NCBI GenBank assembly: GCA_903916255.1
Contig: CAIWVW010000144.1
Coordinates: 1 to 44,392 of the forward strand
Length of the DNA stretch: 44,392 nt
Reading direction: 5' to 3'
Source of the DNA: an uncultured Bacteroidota bacterium
Lineage (GTDB): Bacteria > Bacteroidota > Bacteroidia > JABEUT01
A model generated the notes under the pieces. The model searched no databases. It worked only from the letters and a program-made list of their open reading frames with translations, and had not been told where the DNA came from. The translations under genes were made by a program, and so were the position numbers. Positions 1 to 6,469 of the stretch are shown here, in pieces (the first letter of the stretch is position 1; every line of letters begins with the position of its first letter).

Positions 1-531
1 TATTTCTTCCTCTTTCCAGATAACGCGCATACCCTTGCCACCACCTCCGGCGGTAGCTTTCATCATGACAGGATAGCCCACTTTTTTAGCGGTCTTTTTG
101 GCATCATCCAAATCTTTTATCAACCCATCGGAACCGGGAACAACAGGTACACCTGCTTTTTTCATGGTTTCTTTGGCGGTTGATTTATCACCCATCGCTT
201 CAATCATGTTCGGGCGGGCGCCTATAAACTTAACCTTATGCTCATCGCAGATATGCGAAAACTTGGCATTCTCTGAAAGGAAACCATAACCCGGATGGAT
301 AGCATCGGAATTGGTAATTTCGGCTGCGGCAATAATATTGGGTATATTAAGGTAAGAATCCTTACTGGCAGGTGGGCCAATACAAACCGCTTCATCAGCA
401 AAGCGGACAGGCAGACTATCCTTATCGGCAGTAGAATAAACGGCTACCGTTTTAATTCCCATTTCTTTACAGGTGCGTATAATACGCATGGCAATTTCGC
501 CCCTGTTTGCTATTAAAATCTTTTTAAACAC
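1..531 (-). CDS. accC: Biotin carboxylase subunit of acetyl-CoA carboxylase, N-terminal 177 residues (partial)
   Basis: ATP-dependent carboxylation of the biotin on BCCP, first half-reaction of acetyl-CoA carboxylase (malonyl-CoA for fatty acids), cytoplasmic. The reading frame stays open from a GTG at 531 to the window edge. It begins with the family signature [14 protein letters not shown], followed by [11 protein letters not shown] (biotin carboxylase N-terminal domain). Near residues 158-170 is the ATP-grasp glycine loop [14 protein letters not shown]. The family is about 450-500 residues, so roughly 60% lies beyond the window. The GTG start is chosen because it gives the canonical N-terminus and no ATG lies nearby upstream. 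accB lies upstream on the same strand, but the two are separated by a four-helix-bundle gene that is not part of the usual accB-accC pair. Confidence 0.96.
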   Translation of the reverse strand, partial: MFKKILIANRGEIAMRIIRTCKEMGIKTVAVYSTADKDSLPVRFADEAVCIGPPASKDSYLNIPNIIAAAEITNSDAIHPGYGFLSENAKFSHICDEHKVKFIGARPNMIEAMGDKSTAKETMKKAGVPVVPGSDGLIKDLDDAKKTAKKVGYPVMMKATAGGGGKGMRVIWKEEEI

Positions 532-538
532 GTCTTTT

Positions 539-567
539 AGTTATGAGTTATAAGTTATGAGTTATAA
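539..567. repeat. Word repeat TTATGAGTTATAAG, left inverted copy
   Basis: Two runs of AGTTATGAGTTATAA. It includes the stop codon of the four-helix-bundle gene and ends 7 nt before the accC start. Its reverse complement closely matches 936-965, so the pair brackets the gene at 562-933. Confidence 0.85.
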
Positions 568-933
568 TCCTTTGGTCCTTTTTACAGTTATGATTGCACT
601 CCTAATCATTTTCAATAAAGCTATTGCATCTTTATAAATACTATCAAATTCCTTTTTGCTGATAAATTCTGTTGTTTTTAAAAGTTCCAACCAATATATT
701 GTTTCATCACATTCCTTTTGAGCTATAGCCAACTTATGAATGAAATCTGCTTTGCTTTCCGCATTTTGCGCTTCTCTAACCAATGCTCCTATTGCAGTTC
801 CACTTCTTAGTAATTGTTTATTCAGGACATTTTCATGTTTGGTTTCTAATATGTATTTGTATAACCTTGTAACCCGAACGGCAAAATCAAAACTCTTGGT
901 TTTTAAAATAATTTCTTTTCCATCAGGTCTCAT
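562..933 (-). CDS. Four helix bundle protein (23S rRNA-intervening-sequence / S23 family)
   Basis: A 123-residue protein of the S23/IVP four-helix-bundle family. The hallmarks are the opening SFDFAVRVTRLYKYI, the central LLRSGTAIGALVREA and ESKADFIHKLAIAQKE, and an ETIYWLELL segment. Relatives are encoded by intervening sequences in 23S rRNA or stand alone. The related Avd protein assists diversity-generating reverse transcriptases, but no RT is present here. The biochemical role of stand-alone copies is not known. The gene sits between accB and accC in the same orientation and is bracketed by inverted repeats of about 30 bp, one overlapping its own stop codon. It therefore looks like an inserted cassette rather than an acetyl-CoA carboxylase component. 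The ATG at 933 is the only start leaving room for helix 1. Confidence 0.88.
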   Translation of the reverse strand: MRPDGKEIILKTKSFDFAVRVTRLYKYILETKHENVLNKQLLRSGTAIGALVREAQNAESKADFIHKLAIAQKECDETIYWLELLKTTEFISKKEFDSIYKDAIALLKMIRSAIITVKRTKGL

Positions 934-935
934 GG

Positions 936-965
936 GTTATAACTTATAACTCATAACTTATAACT
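936..965. repeat. Word repeat, right inverted copy flanking the four-helix-bundle gene
   Basis: GTTATAACTTATAACTCATA and its continuation. It is the inverted counterpart of 539-567. It lies between the start of the four-helix-bundle gene and the accB stop codon, 1 nt from the latter. Confidence 0.85.
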
Positions 966-966
966 A

Positions 967-1449
967 TCAGGCTGGGTCTACAAGGAAAAGTGGTTGGTCG
1001 TACTCAACAGGCGAAGCATCATTCAGTAAGAACTTAACAATAGTACCCGATACTTCCGCTTCTATTTCATTGAATAGTTTCATGGCTTCAATGATGCAGA
1101 TGACTTTGCCCTTTTCTACTTTATCGCCTACATTCAGGAATGGGGGTTTATCCGGTCCCGGAGAACGGTAAAATGTACCAATCATGGGCGATTTTATGGT
1201 AATATATTTCGAATCGTCTTCTGCTTTTGGCGCCGGTTTAGCAGGTGCTGCCTCAGGTGCAGGTGCGGTTGCCGGTTTAGCAGGTGCAGGTTGGGCAACC
1301 ACAACAGGTGCCTGTTGTATTTCCACCACCCTTTCAGCTGCTTTGTTGGTTTTAATAACCAGTTTCACATCTTTGGTTTCCAGTTCTACCTCGCTAACAT
1401 TGGCTTTAGCCACGAAACGGATGAGTTCTTCTACTTCTTTTATAGTCAT
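967..1449 (-). CDS. accB: Biotin carboxyl carrier protein of acetyl-CoA carboxylase (BCCP)
   Basis: Carries the biotin shuttled between biotin carboxylase and carboxyltransferase. The 160 residues comprise an N-terminal region (1-40), a flexible Ala/Pro-rich linker (about 45-78) and a biotinyl domain (80-160). The domain has the motif [12 protein letters not shown], with biotinylated Lys124. The start is ATG 1449 ([10 protein letters not shown]). The frame extends two codons further to a TTG, but ATG is preferred, and a -7 box lies 29 nt upstream. The gene is downstream of fabH on the same strand, with an inverted-repeat element between them, and upstream of the four-helix-bundle gene and accC. 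Length and domain order are normal for the family. Confidence 0.97.
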   Translation of the reverse strand: MTIKEVEELIRFVAKANVSEVELETKDVKLVIKTNKAAERVVEIQQAPVVVAQPAPAKPATAPAPEAAPAKPAPKAEDDSKYITIKSPMIGTFYRSPGPDKPPFLNVGDKVEKGKVICIIEAMKLFNEIEAEVSGTIVKFLLNDASPVEYDQPLFLVDPA

Positions 1450-1478
1450 AATCAATATTGTTTATGCGTTCGTAAGGA

Positions 1479-1486
1479 CAAATATA
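1479..1486 (-). promoter_or_regulatory. Bacteroidota-type -7 box (TATATTTG) for accB
   Basis: TATATTTG on the minus strand, an exact TAnnTTTG match, 29 nt before the accB ATG. No convincing -33 TTG was seen. It suggests accB can be transcribed separately from fabH. Confidence 0.5.
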
Positions 1487-1495
1487 CTTACTTTC

Positions 1496-1603
1496 AGTTA
1501 TGAGTTATAAGTTATGAGTTATTATCCCTATTTTTTTAATGTTGTGCCTATTTTTTAAGATGTTTATGTTACGGTCATAACGTATAACTCATAACGTATA
1601 ACT
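1496..1603. repeat. Word palindrome between accB and fabH, same word as around the four-helix-bundle gene
   Basis: Left arm 1496-1523 (AGTTATGAGTTATAAG runs) and right arm 1574-1603 (CATAACGTATAACTCATAAC) are inverted relative to each other. They enclose about 50 bp of AT-rich sequence with no gene. Orientation and wording match the pair at 539-567/936-965, so this looks like an empty version of that element. It could also act as a hairpin attenuator between fabH and accB. Confidence 0.75.
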
Positions 1604-1606
1604 CCC

Positions 1607-2593
1607 TCAATACGCCCACTTAACATATACGGCTCCCCATGTAAACCCTCCGCCAAAAGCCGATAGAATTATATTGTCGCCTTTTTTTAACCGGTCCTGG
1701 TACTCCCATAAGCATAAGGGCAAAGTGCCTGCGGTGGTATTGCCATACTTATGTATGTTCATCATTATCTTGTCTTCAGACACTTCCATGCGTTCTGCCA
1801 CGGCGTGAATAATACGTTTGTTTGCCTGGTGCGGAACCAACCATGCCAAATTATCTTTGGTAAGGTTATTGCGTTTCATCATCTCCACCGATACATCAGC
1901 CATCTCTTTTACTGCAAACTTAAACACATGCTGGCCTTCCTGGTAAACATAATGCTCTTGCTTCTCAACAGTATCAGCTGTAGGTGGCTTTGCTGAACCG
2001 CCTGCTTTCTGGTACAAGTGTTTTCTTCCCGAACCATCTACTTTGCAAACGTAATCTATAACACCCAACCCATCTTCATTGGGTTCAAGTAAAACGGCTC
2101 CGCAGCCATCTCCAAAAATGATGCAGGTGGTGCGGTCAGCATAATTAATGATAGATGACATTTTATCAACGCCCACCACCACTACTTTTTTATGCCTTCC
2201 TGTCTGAATAAATTGAGAACCTGTTACTAATGCAAAAATGAAGCCGGAACAGGCAGCGTTAATATCATAACTCCAGGCATTTTTAGCGCCTACTTTATCA
2301 CATACTACATTGGCTGTAGCCGGAAAAACATAATCACCGGTAACGGTAGCCAATAAAAGCAGGTCTATTTCTTCCGGGCTTATCCCGCGTTTTTCGCAGA
2401 GGCGTTTTACGGCTTCGGCAGCCATAACGGAAGCGCCCTGGTCCTTTCCTTTTAATATCCTTCTTTCTTTAATGCCTGTGCGCGAAGTAATCCACTCGTC
2501 GTTGGTATCAACCATTTTGGCGAGTTCCTCATTACTAAGGACAAAATCGGGTAAATATCCTTCTACGGCTGTTATTGCTGCGGTTATTGCCAT
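1607..2593 (-). CDS. fabH: 3-oxoacyl-[ACP] synthase III (beta-ketoacyl-ACP synthase III)
   Basis: Condenses an acyl-CoA primer with malonyl-ACP to start fatty-acid synthesis in the cytoplasm. The 328 residues match the usual family size. The catalytic triad is visible: Cys115 in NAACSGF, His255 in PHQAN and Asn285 in GNTTAG. The N-terminal TNDEWITSRTGI and C-terminal SAFGGGFTWGA are typical of KAS III. It starts at ATG 2593, the only sensible start before the catalytic core. Downstream on the same strand are accB and accC. Upstream, plsX, which normally abuts fabH, is separated by a plus-strand secreted-protein gene, so fabH probably needs its own promoter. Confidence 0.97.
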   Translation of the reverse strand: MAITAAITAVEGYLPDFVLSNEELAKMVDTNDEWITSRTGIKERRILKGKDQGASVMAAEAVKRLCEKRGISPEEIDLLLLATVTGDYVFPATANVVCDKVGAKNAWSYDINAACSGFIFALVTGSQFIQTGRHKKVVVVGVDKMSSIINYADRTTCIIFGDGCGAVLLEPNEDGLGVIDYVCKVDGSGRKHLYQKAGGSAKPPTADTVEKQEHYVYQEGQHVFKFAVKEMADVSVEMMKRNNLTKDNLAWLVPHQANKRIIHAVAERMEVSEDKIMMNIHKYGNTTAGTLPLCLWEYQDRLKKGDNIILSAFGGGFTWGAVYVKWAY

Positions 2594-2686
2594 CAGATAA
2601 AGAGGGTTTACTATTGGGTTTGAAGGTGCGAAAATACAACTTTTTCGCCAGTATGCCCTACCGGACTTCTGGGAGTTACATTATTC

Positions 2687-2719
2687 TTGATAGACCTAAA
2701 CAATATTTCGTTACCTTTG
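2687..2719 (+). promoter_or_regulatory. Promoter of the glycine-rich T9SS gene (TTG ... TACCTTTG)
   Basis: An exact TAnnTTTG -7 box at 2712-2719 has a TTG at 2687-2689 at roughly -33 spacing (22 nt between). The box ends 15 nt before the ATG at 2735. It supports the 2735 start over the upstream in-frame codon at 2687, which would lie inside the promoter. Confidence 0.55.
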
Positions 2720-2734
2720 CCTAAATTAGGCCCA

Positions 2735-3844
2735 ATGAGAAAAATAGGCTTTATATTATTTTTCTTTTTCACTATTCTTTTTTCAGTATCCGGGCAAAAT
2801 TCTCCGATTTTAGTAAACTATTCTTTTGAGCCTGCGGTGCAGCACTTTGTTGTTCCGCCCGGCGTTAGCATCATAACAGTAACCATAGCTGGAGCTCAAG
2901 GTGGAGGATATTTAGGCGGAAAAGGAGCATCTTTTACATGTATTTGCAACGTACATTCATGTCATATTATTTCTATAGTAGTTGGGCAACGCGGTGACAC
3001 TAACGCGTTGGGTAGAAATGGTGGTGGAGGTGGTGGTGCGAGTTGGGTATATGATTCTAATATAGTTCTTCATATTCCAACCGGAGTTAATGGACTTGTT
3101 GCTGTGGCAGCAGGGGGAGGAGGTGAATCATGGAGTTGGCCATTTGGTTACCCATATACTGATACAACCTTTGCTGGTAGCGCTGGAGGGATTGACCTTT
3201 CAACCAATTCTACGACGACAGGTTTAATTGATGGCACTGGTGGAACAGATGGCAATGGAGGCGAAAGTGTTGGGCAGATTTTACGGTCTTCAGGTGGTGG
3301 TGGTGGATGGCTAAGTAATGGTACCCGGGCCGCATGGAATGTTTCTGGAATGGACGAAGCCAATCATTTTTCCGGCGCAAACGCTGGTGGAGGATTTGGA
3401 GGAGGAGGAGGGTTTGGAGAAGGTAATAATGGAGAAAACATAGACTTTGGCGGCGGCGGCGGCGGCTATAATGGAGGTGGCGCTGGGGGCGGCGGCGGCG
3501 GCTCATACCTAAATGGCACTTTAGTAGGTGTTGCCGTGGCCTCCAATATAGGGAATGGTTCAGTAACTATTTCATACCAACCAACTACAGGTGTAGAAGA
3601 CTGCCCTCAAGACATATTCATATATCCAAACCCAACATCGGGGGAGTTTCTTGTTGCCGGTGTTATGCCCGGGCAGACATTGGATGTGTATGATTATTTA
3701 GGTCAAAAAATAATGAGTGCACAAGTAAGTAATACCTATTTGGAGCTGAATTTATCTGCCAATGCTAAAGGTGTTTATCTGGTAATAGCTCACAATGGAG
3801 ACCGCACTTTTGCTGGCCAAGCTAAAGTGGTAAAAATTCCATAA
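2735..3844 (+). CDS. Secreted glycine-rich protein with T9SS type A sorting domain
   Basis: A predicted surface or secreted protein of 369 residues. A signal peptide (MRKIGFILFFFFTILFSVSG, cleavage near SGQ) is followed by a domain resembling the Gly-rich domains of ALK-like/PF21722 proteins (FVVPPGVSIITVTIAGAQGG). Long Gly-rich runs cover roughly residues 95-280, encoded partly by GGC/GGA-rich DNA. The last 75 residues form a T9SS type A C-terminal domain (IYPNPTSGEFLV, YDYLGQKI, KGVYLVI). The Cys-rich stretch FTCICNVHSCH is unusual. The molecular role is unknown; relatives are presumed matrix or adhesive proteins. The gene is on the plus strand inside the minus-strand plsX-fabH cluster and has its own promoter, which suggests a later insertion. 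Confidence 0.85.
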   Translation: MRKIGFILFFFFTILFSVSGQNSPILVNYSFEPAVQHFVVPPGVSIITVTIAGAQGGGYLGGKGASFTCICNVHSCHIISIVVGQRGDTNALGRNGGGGGGASWVYDSNIVLHIPTGVNGLVAVAAGGGGESWSWPFGYPYTDTTFAGSAGGIDLSTNSTTTGLIDGTGGTDGNGGESVGQILRSSGGGGGWLSNGTRAAWNVSGMDEANHFSGANAGGGFGGGGGFGEGNNGENIDFGGGGGGYNGGGAGGGGGGSYLNGTLVGVAVASNIGNGSVTISYQPTTGVEDCPQDIFIYPNPTSGEFLVAGVMPGQTLDVYDYLGQKIMSAQVSNTYLELNLSANAKGVYLVIAHNGDRTFAGQAKVVKIP

Positions 3845-3876
3845 AACTGGACTGCACTGCCCTCTTCCCGAGAGGT

Positions 3877-4830
3877 TTATTGCCATGTGTTTCCGCTAAA
3901 AGCAGTTCTAATTTTTTCGGTTACACCGGTATCGACCATATTTTTGGCCAATAAAATCAAGTTCTTGGTGGCTTCTTCATTCGATATTCCATGGCCTACC
4001 AATACATTTCCATTTACGCCCAATATGGGTGAGCCCCCATGTATTTCGTAGTTGAACCTTTCGAAATAAGGGTCATTTATTTTTCTTCTTTTAATCAGTT
4101 TATAAAAAGCTTCGGCTTCTTTCAACACCACGTTACCCACAAAACCTTCACACACTATTACATCGGCATGTCCGTCGAAAAGGTCGCGTCCCTCTACGTT
4201 GCCAATAAAATTAATACTATCGTGGTTTTTCAACAATTGGTGGGTAGCCTGGGCTACAATATTTCCTTTTTCTTCCTCTTCCCCAATATTAAGCAAAGCG
4301 ACTTTGGGGTCGGGGGTTCCACATATATACTTGGTATAAACCTGCCCCAGCAATGCAAACTGGCAAAGCATTTCCGGGCGGCAATCGGCATTACTACCCA
4401 CATCCAACAATATTCCGGTTGACCCGGTTTCCATAGGAACCTGTGTAATAAGGCAAGGGCGCAATACGCCTTCAATGGCTTTTACGCTGTAAAGCGCACC
4501 CACCATCATAGCACCTGTGTTGCCATTGCTGGCAAAAGCATCTATCTTTTTATCTTTCAGGTATTTAAAACCAACTCCGATACTGGAATTTGGCTTTTGG
4601 GAAATGGCCCGCAAAGGCGCGTCGGCCATTTCAATTACTTCAGTGGTGTGGACGATTTCAAAATTATCGGGACTAACTCCATGTCCGCTAAGCAAAGGAA
4701 CAATTTGGTCCTTATCTCCAAACAGCACAAGTTTAACCTCGGCAGGAATTACATGTAAAGCTTTAACAGCTCCTCCTACGGTAGTTTTGGGGGCATAATC
4801 GCCACCCATTATATCTAGTCCTAATCTCAT
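3877..4830 (-). CDS. plsX: Phosphate acyltransferase PlsX
   Basis: Converts acyl-ACP and phosphate to acyl-phosphate, the acyl donor for PlsY in phospholipid synthesis; a peripheral membrane/cytosolic enzyme. The 317-residue length is normal. Family signatures are the N-terminal MRLGLDIMGGDYAP, NGNTGAMM, LLDVGSNADC, NIGEEEEKG and the C-terminal GGSPILGVNGN. It is second after rpmF in the conserved DUF177-rpmF-plsX(-fabH) order. About 107 nt separate it from rpmF, and that gap is almost entirely a word palindrome. The 3' end converges with the glycine-rich gene, where a weak 5-bp hairpin (CCTCT/AGAGG, 3861-3875) is the only terminator-like structure. Confidence 0.97.
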   Translation of the reverse strand: MRLGLDIMGGDYAPKTTVGGAVKALHVIPAEVKLVLFGDKDQIVPLLSGHGVSPDNFEIVHTTEVIEMADAPLRAISQKPNSSIGVGFKYLKDKKIDAFASNGNTGAMMVGALYSVKAIEGVLRPCLITQVPMETGSTGILLDVGSNADCRPEMLCQFALLGQVYTKYICGTPDPKVALLNIGEEEEKGNIVAQATHQLLKNHDSINFIGNVEGRDLFDGHADVIVCEGFVGNVVLKEAEAFYKLIKRRKINDPYFERFNYEIHGGSPILGVNGNVLVGHGISNEEATKNLILLAKNMVDTGVTEKIRTAFSGNTWQ

Positions 4831-4832
4831 AT

Positions 4833-4940
4833 AAAAAATGAATGAAAAGTGAAAAATTATAAATGAAATGTGAACAACGAAAAATCCATATTGCCCTTAT
4901 TTCTATTTTTCATTTTTAGCTTTTCATTTTTCACTTTTTA
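4833..4940. repeat. Word palindrome (TGAAAAGTGAAAAAT word) between rpmF and plsX
   Basis: Left arm 4833-4874 and right arm 4901-4940 are inverted runs of an AATGAAAAGTGAAAAAT-type word. The right arm contains the rpmF stop codon (4938-4940). It fills the whole gap between two genes normally co-transcribed, so it could form a large hairpin in the mRNA. Confidence 0.75.
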
Positions 4941-5123
4941 GGCTGAAACTGTTTTTTCAACTACCTGCTTGCCTCTGTAAAATCCGCATTCAGGGCATAC
5001 ACGGTGACTAAGAACCGGAGCTCCGCAATTGGCACATGTAGTGGTGGTTGCAGCGGTTGCTTTATAATTTGTCCTGCGTTTTCTTCCGCGGCTTTTGGAG
5101 TGTCTTCGTTTAGGATGTGGCAT
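4938..5123 (-). CDS. rpmF: 50S ribosomal protein L32
   Basis: A large-subunit ribosomal protein of 61 residues. The N-terminus MPHPKRRHSKSRGRKRR is canonical. A zinc ribbon is formed by Cys30/Cys33 (CANC) and Cys43/Cys46 (CPEC), i.e. the zinc-binding (C+) form. It lies 14 nt downstream of the DUF177 gene and upstream of plsX, the conserved ribosome/lipid junction. Its stop codon is embedded in the right arm of the word palindrome at 4833-4940. Confidence 0.98.
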   Translation of the reverse strand: MPHPKRRHSKSRGRKRRTNYKATAATTTTCANCGAPVLSHRVCPECGFYRGKQVVEKTVSA

Positions 5124-5137
5124 GGTCTGGGTTTTTA

Positions 5138-5686
5138 TTAATTGTTGAGATGGTCTTCTTTAAAATGAATTATCTTTTTATTTGTATTTATAATGTACTG
5201 TTCTTCATTACTTTCCTTTACTTCCAAATTCTTTAATTTTTTCAAAACTTCCGGATTGCAATGCCTTACACCGTCCTTATCCTCCGGATGAATTCGTTGC
5301 ATGGGCAGCGAAAGTACGATATATTGGTAAATATACGGTGCAATATCGAAATCAACTTCATCTTTTCCTAACGAAATCATGTCATCTTCTTCGCTATGTA
5401 TAATACTATCTGTCTTGACTAACAGCTTCTTATCTAAGTTTATCTCCATGTCAAAATCATCCCCGCAACGGTCGCAGGTTACGTTTACAGTACCGTATAC
5501 ATGAAAGTTGACATTAAGTATGGCTGAGTTCTTCGTAAAGGTAATATGCGCTTTCAGTTGACAATCATGTATTTCATCATAATTATTGTCCTGAAAAAGT
5601 TCTTTTTCAATAGAAAACAAATAAGAATGCTCCCCGTTCTTGAGCAGGGTAAAGGGGATAATATAGCTGTTAACCTTCTTTTTCAC
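5138..5686 (-). CDS. DUF177 / YceD-family protein
   Basis: A 182-residue protein of the DUF177 (YceD) family, which is nearly always encoded immediately upstream of rpmF. In several bacteria and plastids it is linked to 23S rRNA accumulation; here that is inferred. The family signature is the paired-Cys region VTCDRCGDDFDMEINL (about residues 90-105), then the acidic stretch HSEEDDMISLGKDEVDFD and the IVLSLPMQRIHPE segment. The start codon is GTG at 5686 within GGAGTG; no ATG fits upstream before the promoter box. It heads the DUF177-rpmF-plsX transcription unit. Motif order is normal. Confidence 0.9.
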   Translation of the reverse strand: MKKKVNSYIIPFTLLKNGEHSYLFSIEKELFQDNNYDEIHDCQLKAHITFTKNSAILNVNFHVYGTVNVTCDRCGDDFDMEINLDKKLLVKTDSIIHSEEDDMISLGKDEVDFDIAPYIYQYIVLSLPMQRIHPEDKDGVRHCNPEVLKKLKNLEVKESNEEQYIINTNKKIIHFKEDHLNN

Positions 5687-5708
5687 TCCGTTTTTTTGAA
5701 AATGGCTG

Positions 5709-5716
5709 CAAAGATA
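5709..5716 (-). promoter_or_regulatory. -7 box (TATCTTTG) of the DUF177-rpmF-plsX operon
   Basis: An exact TAnnTTTG match on the minus strand, 22 nt upstream of the GTG start at 5686. It favours this GTG as the true start. Confidence 0.55.
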
Positions 5717-5744
5717 GTTTTTTTTGGAAAATTACAATACAAAC

Positions 5745-5841
5745 AGAACGCGGATGACGCGGATTATTATGATAAACGCTGATAATTTCTGAGAAAATCT
5801 TAATAAATCATACAAAATCTGCATCATTCGCGTTCCATTCT
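5745..5841. repeat. Dispersed GCGGATGACGCGGAT hairpin element, copy 1
   Basis: Left arm 5745-5765 (AACGCGGATGACGCGGATT) pairs with right arm 5816-5841. The interior contains ATGATAAACGCTGATA, which recurs in the copy at 16000-16106. A third copy lies at 25811-25868. The element sits between divergent DUF177 and the DUF1697 remnant. Confidence 0.8.
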
Positions 5842-5849
5842 TAAATTTG
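5842..5849 (+). promoter_or_regulatory. -7 box (TAAATTTG) of the DUF1697 remnant
   Basis: An exact TAnnTTTG match ending 5 nt before the ATG at 5855, abutting the end of the dispersed repeat. It would give an almost leaderless transcript. Confidence 0.45.
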
Positions 5850-5854
5850 TCCTC

Positions 5855-6416
5855 ATGGAAACCATTATTTCAATCCTTAGGGGAATTAACGTAGGCGGGA
5901 AAAATAAAATTCCCATGGCGGAGCTAAAGGCTATTTACGAAAAAGCGGGTTTTAAAAATGTGACTACCTACATACAAAGTGGCAATGTTGTTTTTTCTGC
6001 AGATAAAAAAGAGCTTAGCACGTTACCCGAATAAATCAAACAACTGATTTTTAAGAAATATGGGTTTACAGTTCCTGTAATTATCCGGACGGTAGATGAA
6101 ATGGAATCGGTAATCAATAAAAACCCTTTGCTAAAAATAAAAAGGTATTGATGTAGAAAAATTGCACGTCACTTTTTTATCAGATACCCCGCAAAAGAAA
6201 CATCTTGAAAAAATTGCCACCTACCAATATAAGCCAGACGAATATATAATTTTAAAAAGGGAAGTTTTTATTTCCTGCCCCAATGGGTATGGAAATACCA
6301 AACTATCAAATACATTTTTTGAGAATAAATTGAAAGTAACGGCTACTACGAGAAATTGGAAGACGGTGAATGAGTTGGTGAGGTTAGGGTCGGAAGCCCG
6401 ACTGTCGAATAAATAA
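5855..6416 (+). pseudogene. DUF1697 family protein, inactivated by a stop codon and a frameshift
   Basis: Reading from ATG 5855 gives the DUF1697 N-terminus (ISILRGINVGGKNKIPM, TYIQSGNVVFSA). An in-frame TAA at 6032-6034 interrupts codon 60; homologous sequence continues past it (KYGFTVPVIIRTVDEM). A shift then occurs near 6130-6150 in an A-rich run, and the C-terminal third resumes in the +1 frame (DVEKLHVTFLSDTPQKKHLE, CPNGYGNTKLSNTFFENKLK) to the TAA at 6414-6416. Two independent lesions with all family blocks otherwise intact indicate recent decay. The family's function is unknown. Alternatives are sequencing errors, though two in one gene would be needed, or a separate C-terminal ORF from the TTG at 6162, which is unlikely. 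Confidence 0.88.
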
Positions 6417-6469
6417 AGTTATTTTATTTCATTGTCGTTTTGTAATAGCTTTTTGTGGTTCCTTTTCAA

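Noticed and set aside
98-516. Plus-strand open frames opposite accC
   Set aside because: They are antisense to the clearly coding biotin carboxylase frame and show no family pattern.
562-933. Diversity-generating retroelement accessory protein (Avd)
   Set aside because: Same fold family, but no reverse transcriptase, template repeat or variable repeat is seen nearby; the general S23/IVP call is safer.
3148-3506. Pro-rich and Arg-rich minus-strand frames in the glycine-rich gene
   Set aside because: They are complements of GGN glycine runs, which read as Pro or Arg/His-rich protein; no independent support.
3861-3875. Terminator between the glycine-rich gene and plsX
   Set aside because: Only a 5-bp stem (CCTCT/AGAGG) without a proper T-run; too weak to list as a feature.
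6162-6416. Separate 84-residue gene
   Set aside because: It is the C-terminal block of the DUF1697 remnant after the frameshift and begins at a TTG mid-domain.
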